Shown here one piece after another: positions 1-6,403 of a DNA stretch of 20,227 nt. The DNA comes from Lachnospiraceae bacterium (GTDB lineage: Bacteria; Bacillota; Clostridia; Lachnospirales; Lachnospiraceae). The stretch covers positions 1-20,227 of the forward strand of contig CAAGKF010000207.1 of assembly GCA_900770345.1 (NCBI GenBank). The letters are read 5' to 3'. Position numbers and translations under genes: made by a program. Each line of letters opens with the position of its first letter. The first letter of the stretch is position 1. A model generated the notes under the pieces. The model worked only from the letters and a program-made list of their open reading frames with translations. It was not told where the DNA came from and searched no databases.

Positions 1-1556
1 ATATCATTGGAAGCACCGGAGGTAACCGTATTGAATATCAGCTCCTCCGCCGCACGGCCTCCGGTAAAGGTGGCGATCTTATTCAGGGCCTCTTCGCGGC
101 TCAGAAGATATTTCTGCCCTTCCTCCACCTGCATGGTGTAGCCCAGCGCACCGGAGGTTCTGGGGATAATGGTGATCTTCTGCACCGGAGCCGAATGGCT
201 CTGGCAGGCTGCCACCAGGGCATGGCCCACTTCATGATACGCCACAATTCTGCGCTCCTCCGGAGAGATCACCGCATTTTTCTTCTGATATCCGGCGATC
301 ACAGTTTCTACGCTTTCCTCCAGATCTGCCTGGACCACAGCTCCCCTTCCCAGACGGACAGCTCTCAAAGCGGCCTCATTGATAATATTGGCCAGCTCCG
401 CGCCGCTGGCGCCCGCTGTAGCTCTTGCAATGGCGCTGTAATCCACGTCATCGGCCATTTTTACCTTTCGTCCGTGAACACGGAGAATGGCTTCACGTCC
501 CTTCAGATCAGGCAGCTCCACCGGCACACGGCGGTCAAAGCGTCCCGGTCTTAACAGCGCGGGATCCAGTGATTCCGGGCGGTTCGTTGCCGCCAGGATC
601 ACAACGCCCTTCTTGCCGTCGAATCCATCCATCTCTGTCAGCAGCTGGTTAAGTGTCTGCTCGCGCTCGTCATTTCCTCCCATACCGCCGCCGTCACGTT
701 TCTTGCCGATGGTATCGATCTCATCGATAAACACGATGCAGGGAGCCTTTTCGTTTGCCTGCTTAAACAGATCACGGACCTTGGCTGCACCCATACCTAC
801 AAACATTTCCACAAATTCCGAACCGGATATGGAGAAGAAGGGAACATGGGCTTCACCGGCCACTGCCTTTGCCAGCAGCGTCTTGCCTGTTCCGGGAGGG
901 CCTACGAGAAGCGCGCCCTTCGGCAGATTCGCGCCGATATCCGCATATTTCTGAGGATTATGGAGGAAATCAACGATTTCTTTTAAGGCGTCCTTTGCCT
1001 CTTCTTCACCTGCCACATCATCAAAAGTGACTCCTGTTTCATTTTCCGCATAGATCTTGGCATTAGACTTCCCGAAGGTCATGGCGTTTCCGCCGCCCAT
1101 CCTTTTTGAAAGCATGCGCCCCATGATCTGTCCGATAACAACAAACATCAGAATCGGTGCCACCCAGGAAATCAGAAAGCTTAAAAGAGGTGACGCCTGC
1201 GTCTCGATCTCTCTCTGATAATTATCCACGCCGGCCTTCTTCAGCTGCTGTACCAGTTCATCCCCCGGAAGCATATTTCCTGTTTTATATGTTACCGGCC
1301 ACTGCTGATCCCTGGTAGTGTACTCGATCTGGGAATAAGCGCTGTCCACATATACATCCTTTACATTTCCCGCGTCCAGCTGGTTTTCAAACTCGCTGTA
1401 AGGCACCTCCACGGAACGTTCCATGATCGTAGGAAATACCAGCGCATTCAGTACCATCACGATCAGGAGCACCAGAAAATAATAGTACAAAAATGGTTTC
1501 TTGTTATTCATGTTGCGGTTCAGATTATTTTTCCCGCCTTCATCTTTTATACCCAT
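1..1556 (-). CDS. ftsH: ATP-dependent zinc metalloprotease FtsH (C-terminus cut off by window edge)
   Basis: Membrane-anchored AAA+ protease that pulls unstable or misassembled proteins into a zinc protease chamber on the cytoplasmic side. About 518 codons are present and the 3' end lies beyond base 1. Visible in order: a hydrophobic segment near residues 20-40, an extracytoplasmic stretch, a second membrane segment near 120-145, Walker A GPPGTGKT at 219-226, a Walker B region reading IVFIDEID, and the zinc motif HEVGH at 441-445. The start at 1556 follows an AAGGAA-type ribosome site. A promoter at 1633-1661 drives it, back-to-back with that of the MarR gene. The family assignment is secure. 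Any control by the neighbouring MarR protein is inference. Confidence 0.97.
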   Translation of the reverse strand, partial: MGIKDEGGKNNLNRNMNNKKPFLYYYFLVLLIVMVLNALVFPTIMERSVEVPYSEFENQLDAGNVKDVYVDSAYSQIEYTTRDQQWPVTYKTGNMLPGDELVQQLKKAGVDNYQREIETQASPLLSFLISWVAPILMFVVIGQIMGRMLSKRMGGGNAMTFGKSNAKIYAENETGVTFDDVAGEEEAKDALKEIVDFLHNPQKYADIGANLPKGALLVGPPGTGKTLLAKAVAGEAHVPFFSISGSEFVEMFVGMGAAKVRDLFKQANEKAPCIVFIDEIDTIGKKRDGGGMGGNDEREQTLNQLLTEMDGFDGKKGVVILAATNRPESLDPALLRPGRFDRRVPVELPDLKGREAILRVHGRKVKMADDVDYSAIARATAGASGAELANIINEAALRAVRLGRGAVVQADLEESVETVIAGYQKKNAVISPEERRIVAYHEVGHALVAACQSHSAPVQKITIIPRTSGALGYTMQVEEGQKYLLSREEALNKIATFTGGRAAEELIFNTVTSGASND

Positions 1557-1632
1557 ACGTGCAATTCCTTTCTTCACTAAAATAGTTTCTTCCGAAGCAG
1601 TTTCGTAACCGCCCGCAAAACTGTTCATATGT

Positions 1633-1661
1633 AAGATACTTCGAATCCTTTTATTTGTCAA
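1633..1661 (-). promoter_or_regulatory. Sigma-A-type promoter of ftsH
   Basis: On the minus strand a perfect -35 TTGACA (1656-1661) is followed after 17 bp by TATCTT (1633-1638, 4 of 6 to consensus), about 80 bp upstream of the ftsH start. It points away from the promoter of the MarR gene. Confidence 0.65.
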
Positions 1662-1667
1662 TAGTTA

Positions 1668-1696
1668 ATTGTAATATTTCATTTACTTTTTACAAT
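1668..1696. repeat. Interrupted inverted repeat between two divergent -35 boxes; possible MarR operator
   Basis: Arms ATTGTAA (1668-1674) and TTACAAT (1690-1696) are exact reverse complements separated by 15 bp. They sit between the TTGACA boxes of the ftsH and MarR-gene promoters. MarR proteins commonly bind inverted repeats in their own divergent promoter, so this is a candidate operator. The region is AT-rich and chance is possible. Confidence 0.4.
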
Positions 1697-1697
1697 G

Positions 1698-1726
1698 TTG
1701 ACATTTCTCTTTTTCTATGGTAAAAA
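1698..1726 (+). promoter_or_regulatory. Sigma-A-type promoter of the MarR-family gene
   Basis: A perfect TTGACA at 1698-1703, a 17-bp spacer and TAAAAA at 1721-1726 preceded by TGG (extended -10). The start codon at 1749 is close behind, so the leader is short. Confidence 0.65.
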
Positions 1727-1748
1727 GAGTACAAGGAGGTATCTCACT

Positions 1749-2228
1749 ATGACAAATACACCGGATGCCGCACAGGTAAGCGGCCGTTTCCTGGATTTTT
1801 CTATTCGTTTCTTTCAGCTTATTAAAAACAGCTACCAGCAGCAGGATCAGATCAAGGCAGGAACCCAGTCTTTTCATATCCTGGTTCTTCTGTCTGAACC
1901 TGAGCGCACAGTATCCACTATGTCGGAGCTGGCGGCAGAGCTTGGAATTACGAAACAGCATCTGACAAAGCTGGTCAATGACCTTGAGGAACAGAATCTG
2001 GTATCCAGACATCATGACCCTCAGAACCGTCGTCTGGTCCATCTGGATATCACCCCCAGCGGACTTGCTATCCTGGAGCACTTAAAACAGGATATGCTCG
2101 CCTTCACCATAAAGGGCTTCTCCGCCTATTCCACGGAAGAACTGGCAGAGCTGGATGACTGCCTTGAACGCTTTTCTTCACTTATAGCGAAATTCCGGCC
2201 CCAGTCCCCGGAAGAAATTCCTCAATAA
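1749..2228 (+). CDS. MarR-family winged-helix transcriptional regulator
   Basis: A 159-residue protein of normal MarR size. It has an N-terminal helical dimerisation segment, a winged-helix core centred on residues 57-105 (recognition-helix stretch LGITKQHLTKLVNDL, then a basic wing with DPQNRR), and a C-terminal helix pair. The start at 1749 is chosen because AAGGAGGT at 1733-1740 lies 8 bases upstream; the frame is open further upstream but has no ribosome site there. MarR proteins bind palindromic operators as dimers and are usually released by small ligands or thiol oxidation. The ligand cannot be read from the sequence. It is divergent from ftsH, so autoregulation and joint control of ftsH are plausible but unproven. 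Confidence 0.9.
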   Translation: MTNTPDAAQVSGRFLDFSIRFFQLIKNSYQQQDQIKAGTQSFHILVLLSEPERTVSTMSELAAELGITKQHLTKLVNDLEEQNLVSRHHDPQNRRLVHLDITPSGLAILEHLKQDMLAFTIKGFSAYSTEELAELDDCLERFSSLIAKFRPQSPEEIPQ

Positions 2229-2246
2229 AATATACTGCCATATTAT

Positions 2247-2285
2247 AAAAGGAGTATCTCCCGTTTCCGGTACGATACTCCTTTT
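2247..2285. terminator. Bidirectional intrinsic terminator between the MarR gene and the ABC ATPase gene
   Basis: Arms AAAAGGAGTATC and GATACTCCTTTT form a 12-bp stem around a roughly 15-base loop. An A run precedes the stem and a T run follows it, so it can act on both strands. It lies between two convergent stop codons. Confidence 0.85.
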
Positions 2286-2287
2286 CT

Positions 2288-3037
2288 TTATAAAACCTTG
2301 CTGAGGAAGGACTTTAATCTTTCATTCTTGGGATTTCCGAAGAATTCCTCCGGGGCAGCCTCCTCCACGAAGCAGCCGCCGTCCATAAACATCACACGTG
2401 TGGCCACCTCTCTGGCGAAGCCCATCTCATGAGTAACGACCACCATGGTCATCTTTTCCCGCGCCAGATCACGCATTACGTTCAGAACCTCGCCTACCAT
2501 CTCAGGATCCAGTGCGGAGGTGGGTTCATCAAAAAGCATCACATCCGGCTTCATACACAGCGCCCGGACGATCGCGATTCGCTGCTTCTGCCCGCCGGAC
2601 AGCTGACTTGGATAGGCATGGGCTCTGTCTGCCAAACCTACCCTCTCAAGCAGGAGCATCGCCTGCTTCTCGGCCTCCTCCTGACTCTTGCCCTGCAGCT
2701 TCATGGGCGCAATTGTCAGATTCTTCAAAATATCCATATGGGGGAACAGATTAAACTGCTGGAACACCATCCCCATTTTCTGGCGGTGCTTGTCGATATC
2801 CGTCTTCTGGTCCGTGATATCTGTGCCTTCAAAGAAAATATGTCCTTCCGTCGGCTCCTCCAGGCGATTCAGGCAGCGCAGAAAGGTACTCTTTCCCGAA
2901 CCGGAAGGTCCTACCACAAATACCACATCGCCCTTGTGAATATCCACGTCAATCCCTTTTAATACGTGAAGCTTTCCAAAGCTTTTGCCGAGTCCCTGTA
3001 CGCGGATCAGCGGATCTCCTGTCATATTAGCGCTCAT
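2288..3037 (-). CDS. Polar amino acid ABC transporter, ATP-binding protein (GlnQ/HisP type)
   Basis: Cytoplasmic ATPase of an amino acid importer, 249 residues, typical of the family. Visible: Walker A GPSGSGKST at 43-51, Q-loop QQFNLFPHM from 93, signature LSGGQ at 146-150, Walker B VMLFDEPTSALD near 166-177, and switch histidine H203 in VVTHE. Its start overlaps the end of the permease gene by 11 bases, indicating coupled translation. It is the last gene of the transporter unit and ends at a bidirectional terminator. The transported amino acid cannot be assigned; glutamine, histidine, arginine and cystine systems all share these motifs. Confidence 0.95.
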   Translation of the reverse strand: MSANMTGDPLIRVQGLGKSFGKLHVLKGIDVDIHKGDVVFVVGPSGSGKSTFLRCLNRLEEPTEGHIFFEGTDITDQKTDIDKHRQKMGMVFQQFNLFPHMDILKNLTIAPMKLQGKSQEEAEKQAMLLLERVGLADRAHAYPSQLSGGQKQRIAIVRALCMKPDVMLFDEPTSALDPEMVGEVLNVMRDLAREKMTMVVVTHEMGFAREVATRVMFMDGGCFVEEAAPEEFFGNPKNERLKSFLSKVL

Positions 3038-3728
3038 TCTGCCGCAGCCTCCTCTCCAGAATCTGAATCAGTTTTGTAAAGATCATAACGATCACAAGAT
3101 AGATCAATGCCACTGCGATCAGAGGCATGAATGCACTGTAGGTCCTGCTTCGGATAATATCGCCGCCTTTTGTCAGATCCTGCAGGGCAATATATCCGGA
3201 AACGGAGGTTTCCTTCAACAGGGAAATAAACTCATTGCACAGGGTGGGCAGCACAGTCTTGAAAGCCTGAGGCATAATAATATACCACATGGTCTGGGAA
3301 TAGCTGAATCCCAGGCTTCGTCCCGCCTCCATCTGCCCGGCGTCAATAGACATAATGCCGCTTCGGAAGATTTCCGCCACGTAGGCGCCGGAGTTAATGC
3401 CGAAGGCCATGATCGCCACAGGCACCTTGTCGATCCTGGCGCTGCCGAATACCACGAAATAGATGATCAAAAGCTGAACAACTACGGGAGTTCCGCGGAT
3501 CACCGTCAGGTACACTTTACAGACAGCATTTAAAAGCTTAAGCTTTCCCGTCTTTTCATAGGTGGAACGGATAATGCCCACAATAAAACCAAGTATGATA
3601 CCCATAATGCAGGCAAACAGGGTAATAATCAGGGTCGTCTTCAAACCTTCCGTCAGATAACGCCAGCGGTTGTCAGATACGAAGTTTAAATAAAATGCAT
3701 CTGTAAATTGCTTCCACATGCTCCTCAT
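3027..3728 (-). CDS. Polar amino acid ABC transporter, permease (HisM/GlnP type)
   Basis: Membrane-spanning component of the amino acid importer, about 233 residues. A hydrophobic first segment (LIITLFACIMGIILGFIVGI) is followed by further membrane helices. The conserved EAA loop, near EAGRSLGFSYSQ, contacts the ATPase, and it is followed by IIMPQAFKTVLP, typical of His/Glu/Gln permeases. The start is ambiguous: 3728, or 3719 with AGAGG 9 bases upstream. Its 3' end overlaps the ATPase gene. About 150 bases with an intrinsic terminator separate it from the upstream lipoprotein gene, so it is probably made in smaller amounts than the lipoprotein. Confidence 0.94.
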   Translation of the reverse strand: MRSMWKQFTDAFYLNFVSDNRWRYLTEGLKTTLIITLFACIMGIILGFIVGIIRSTYEKTGKLKLLNAVCKVYLTVIRGTPVVVQLLIIYFVVFGSARIDKVPVAIMAFGINSGAYVAEIFRSGIMSIDAGQMEAGRSLGFSYSQTMWYIIMPQAFKTVLPTLCNEFISLLKETSVSGYIALQDLTKGGDIIRSRTYSAFMPLIAVALIYLVIVMIFTKLIQILERRLRQNER

Positions 3729-3813
3729 CCTCTGCTCTTTCTAAAATTTTTGCTGCAGCCTTCCCGGATCTTCAGCTCCCTCCGATTCCTTCTTCAGCCG
3801 CTTCCCCTTTTTT

Positions 3814-3865
3814 AAAAAAACTGCCGGGGCTGCATACGTGGAATCCGTCCTGCAGCCTGCGGCAG
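3814..3865 (-). terminator. Intrinsic terminator between lipoprotein and permease genes (likely partial)
   Basis: On the minus strand CTGCCG pairs with CGGCAG and an inner GCTGCA pairs with TGCAGC, followed directly by seven T residues. It lies just after the binding-protein stop and before the permease gene. Because no clear promoter is visible before the permease, partial read-through is inferred, giving an excess of binding protein over membrane parts. Confidence 0.7.
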
Positions 3866-3881
3866 CCGTCTTCAGCCGATA

Positions 3882-4754
3882 TTATTCAGCTTTGATATAA
3901 TTTGCTACGATCTCATCCAGCTTTCCGTTCTCGCTCAGAGTCTTCAGCGCGCCGTTGATCTTGTCCAGCAGCTCAGTGTTGCCCTTCTTAACAGCGATGG
4001 CATACTCTTCCTCGGTGAAAGCTTCATCCAGGATCTTCAGTCCGGCAGTCTCAGCTACGAAGGTCTTAGCAGGCTCTCCGTCGATAACAACTGCATCGAT
4101 CTTGCCCTGGCTTAATGCCTGTACAGCCTCAAAGCCCTTGTTGTAACGCTCTACCGTAGTTCCGTCAGCTTCCAGATCGGAAACATAGATATCGCCTGTG
4201 GTTCCCAGCTGAACACCTACTACAATGCCCTTTAAATCATCAGGACCGGCGATCTCGCTGTCTTCCTTTACGATGATCATCTGAGAAGCATGCGCATAGG
4301 TATCAGAAAAGTCTACGGACTGCTTGCGGTCCTCGGTAACAGTCATACCAGCCAGGCCCATATCAGCCTTGCCGGAGGTAATCTCAGGAATGATGGAATC
4401 GAACGCGATATCCTCGATCTCCAGCTCCATGCCCAGCTCATCTGCGATTGCCTGAGCGATCTCAACGTCGATGCCGACGATCTGCTCTCCCTCATGGAAC
4501 TCATATGGCGGGAACTCTGCATTTGTTGCCATAATCAGTGTACCGCCTGCTGCTTCTGTCTCAGCTGCTTCTGTCTCAGCTGCTTCTGTCTCAGCCGCAC
4601 TTGTCTCTTCTGCGCCGGTTTCCTCCTTGGATGCCTCTGCGCTTGTTTCTGCCGCAGCAGCTGCCGCAGTTGTCTCCTTAGAAGAACCGCCGCATGCCGC
4701 TAAAGATGCTGCCATCAACGCTGCCATCGTCAGTGCTAACATTTTTTTCTTCAT
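3882..4754 (-). CDS. Amino acid ABC transporter substrate-binding lipoprotein (SBP family 3)
   Basis: Extracytoplasmic receptor of the importer, 290 residues. A lipoprotein signal peptide (MKKK, hydrophobic core, lipobox LAAC with C21) anchors it to the membrane. A low-complexity Ala/Glu/Thr linker at about 22-70 contains repeated AAETE units. The binding domain follows with typical family 3 stretches (NAEFPPYEF; DMGLAGMTVTEDR; VGVQLGTTGD). The start at 4754 is preceded by GAGGAGAG; an upstream in-frame start at 4781 lacks a ribosome site and would spoil the signal peptide. It is first in the unit, with its own promoter at 4819-4846. Ligand identity is not readable. Confidence 0.95.
   Translation of the reverse strand: MKKKMLALTMAALMAASLAACGGSSKETTAAAAAAETSAEASKEETGAEETSAAETEAAETEAAETEAAGGTLIMATNAEFPPYEFHEGEQIVGIDVEIAQAIADELGMELEIEDIAFDSIIPEITSGKADMGLAGMTVTEDRKQSVDFSDTYAHASQMIIVKEDSEIAGPDDLKGIVVGVQLGTTGDIYVSDLEADGTTVERYNKGFEAVQALSQGKIDAVVIDGEPAKTFVAETAGLKILDEAFTEEEYAIAVKKGNTELLDKINGALKTLSENGKLDEIVANYIKAE
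4549..4608. repeat. 15-bp tandem repeat encoding the AAETE linker of the binding lipoprotein
   Basis: Three identical 15-bp units (gctgcttctgtctca) at 4549-4593 and a fourth diverged unit to 4608. They keep the reading frame and lengthen the flexible acidic linker between lipid anchor and binding domain. Confidence 0.85.
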
Positions 4755-4818
4755 AATATCTCTCCTCTTTCCTTTATACATCGAAATGCATAATTATAAA
4801 AAACGACTAACGCTTTAT

Positions 4819-4846
4819 ATTATAATGCATTTTCAGCGTTTGGCAA
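4819..4846 (-). promoter_or_regulatory. Sigma-A-type promoter of the amino acid transporter genes
   Basis: On the minus strand TTGCCA (4841-4846, 5 of 6 to consensus), a 16-bp spacer and a perfect TATAAT (4819-4824), about 65 bases before the lipoprotein start. It separates the transporter from the folD gene upstream. Confidence 0.75.
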
Positions 4847-4865
4847 GAGGAAATTTCATCAATAT

Positions 4866-5705
4866 TTATTGCTTTTCAAGGGCCGCGCGGACCAGATGCT
4901 TCGCCAGAACTGCCGTAGTCACTGCTCCTACCCCTCCCGGCACCGGCGTTGCCATGGATGCCTTCTCTGAAACAGACTCAAAATCCACATCTCCGCACAG
5001 TTTTCCGTTTTCGTCCACATTAATACCAACATCAATGACAACCGCTCCCTCTCCCACAAAGCTTTTGTCCAGCATTTTCGCCCTGCCTGCCGCTGCCACC
5101 AGGATCTCCGCGTTCCTGCAGGTCCCCGGCAGATCCTTTGTCCGCGTATGGCAGACAGTTACCGTGGCGTTTTCCTTTAACAGCAGCATGGAAAGAGGCC
5201 GTCCCACTACCATGCTGCGGCCCACAACAGTCACACGCTTTCCGGAAATCGGGATATTATTCGCCTTCAGAACCTCTATCACAGCTTCCGCGGTACAGGG
5301 CGCAAAGCCGTGCTCATCGCCCGCAAAAACTCTGGCAATATTGGCAGGAGAAATTCCGTCCAGATCCTTTCCCGGATCGATCATCTTCTCAATATCCTTC
5401 TCGCAGATCTGCTTCGGAAGAGGTCTTAAAAGAAGGATACCCGTCACATCCGGATCCTCATTGATACGTGAAAATTCCTTTTTAAACTCCGCATCTCCTA
5501 TGGTTTCCGGAAAAACGCAGGACTGCACCCGCAGGCCAAAGCTTTCCAGCTTCTTTACCGCGCCCCGCTCGTAAGACATATCATCCGGCTTTTCTCCCAC
5601 CCGGATAATGGCAAGCTTCGGCGCCTGCCCTTCCAGTTCCTTTAACGCTTCCTCCACCTGCGCCCTGATCACCGCCGAAACAGCGGCGCCCTTTAATATT
5701 TCCAT
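4866..5705 (-). CDS. folD: FolD-type methylenetetrahydrofolate dehydrogenase, probably without cyclohydrolase activity
   Basis: FolD normally oxidises 5,10-methylene-THF to 5,10-methenyl-THF with NAD(P) and then hydrolyses it to 10-formyl-THF. This 279-residue protein has the full-length fold: Y45 in the folate site, PGKDLDG with the conserved aspartate D116, the nucleotide-binding loop GRSMVVGRP, and the end motif TPVPGGVG. Aligned without gaps to E. coli FolD as I remember it, the catalytic lysine (K54) is A49. The glutamine of VQLPLP (Q98) is L93 (GILLLRPLP). Both residues are needed for the cyclohydrolase step in studied enzymes, so I infer a dehydrogenase-only protein. The adjacent fchA, 19 bases upstream, fits this. 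NAD versus NADP preference is not clear. Confidence 0.93.
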   Translation of the reverse strand: MEILKGAAVSAVIRAQVEEALKELEGQAPKLAIIRVGEKPDDMSYERGAVKKLESFGLRVQSCVFPETIGDAEFKKEFSRINEDPDVTGILLLRPLPKQICEKDIEKMIDPGKDLDGISPANIARVFAGDEHGFAPCTAEAVIEVLKANNIPISGKRVTVVGRSMVVGRPLSMLLLKENATVTVCHTRTKDLPGTCRNAEILVAAAGRAKMLDKSFVGEGAVVIDVGINVDENGKLCGDVDFESVSEKASMATPVPGGVGAVTTAVLAKHLVRAALEKQ

Positions 5706-5724
5706 GTTTTCCTGCTCCTTTCTT

Positions 5725-6351
5725 CTATCTCAGCTGCCCCAGTACTTTCTCATATATGGCGTCAGCCCTGGCAGTACCGTCCGCCGTCAGCTGCTCTGCC
5801 CTGCCGTTGATTTCTTCCGCTTTTTCTCTGTTCTTCATGGATTTCGTATTAATATACACGTTCATCACCGCGCCCAGAAGAGCGGTCCTGATAAACTGCA
5901 CTCCCACTCCCACATCGCTGACAGCCAGACGGCTTCCCTTCTCTGCCAGAACATCCAGAATGTCCAGCATTTCCACGGATTTTTCCATGATTTCCAGAGG
6001 AACACAGCTGGCATCCAGAAGACGTTCTTCCATTACCTTTTCCTTATAAGCCTTCTCCTCCTCCGTAGCGGAAGGAAGGCTGTAGCAGCGGGCCAGGGGG
6101 GCAAATACCTCCTCATCCCTGTCTGCCAGCCCGACAAACTGACTCTGCAGTTCCTCCATCCGGGCCAGAAGTGCTTTCATCTCCTCCTCGTACTGCGCAT
6201 ATTTCTTCTTTCCAACAGTCAGATTCGCCACCATCTGTCCCAGCGCATTCCCCTGGGCTCCCGCCAGTGCGGATGCGCCTCCGCCCCCCGGTACCGGAGC
6301 CTTGGAGGACAATGTCTGCAAAAATTCCTTTATCGTATTATTCTCAACCAT
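5725..6351 (-). CDS. fchA: Methenyltetrahydrofolate cyclohydrolase / cyclodeaminase-family protein (FchA-like)
   Basis: A 208-residue protein of the formiminotransferase-cyclodeaminase C-domain family, the usual length of stand-alone FchA. Seen: APVPGGGGASAL near 18-29, LADRDEEVF in the middle, and SDVGVGVQFIRTALLGAVMNVYIN towards the end, all typical of the family. In clostridia such proteins hydrolyse methenyl-THF to 10-formyl-THF. The start at 6351 has GAGGA 8 bases upstream; the frame extends back into sbcC but no better site is seen there. It lies 52 bases after sbcC and 19 bases before folD. The pairing with a FolD that lacks cyclohydrolase residues supports cyclohydrolase rather than formimino-THF cyclodeaminase activity. 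Confidence 0.88.
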   Translation of the reverse strand: MVENNTIKEFLQTLSSKAPVPGGGGASALAGAQGNALGQMVANLTVGKKKYAQYEEEMKALLARMEELQSQFVGLADRDEEVFAPLARCYSLPSATEEEKAYKEKVMEERLLDASCVPLEIMEKSVEMLDILDVLAEKGSRLAVSDVGVGVQFIRTALLGAVMNVYINTKSMKNREKAEEINGRAEQLTADGTARADAIYEKVLGQLR

Positions 6352-6403
6352 TCCCTGCTTCCTCACTTTCTCTGCATTTCCCTCATAATAACTATTTTCT
6401 TTC

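Noticed and set aside
4549..4608. CRISPR-like array
   Set aside because: The 15-bp units are directly adjacent without spacers and lie inside a coding frame.
4471..5574. Long plus-strand open frame of 367 codons opposite the lipoprotein and folD genes
   Set aside because: It lies antisense to two well-recognised genes, is Ser/Ala/Pro-rich with no domain, and has no ribosome site or promoter.
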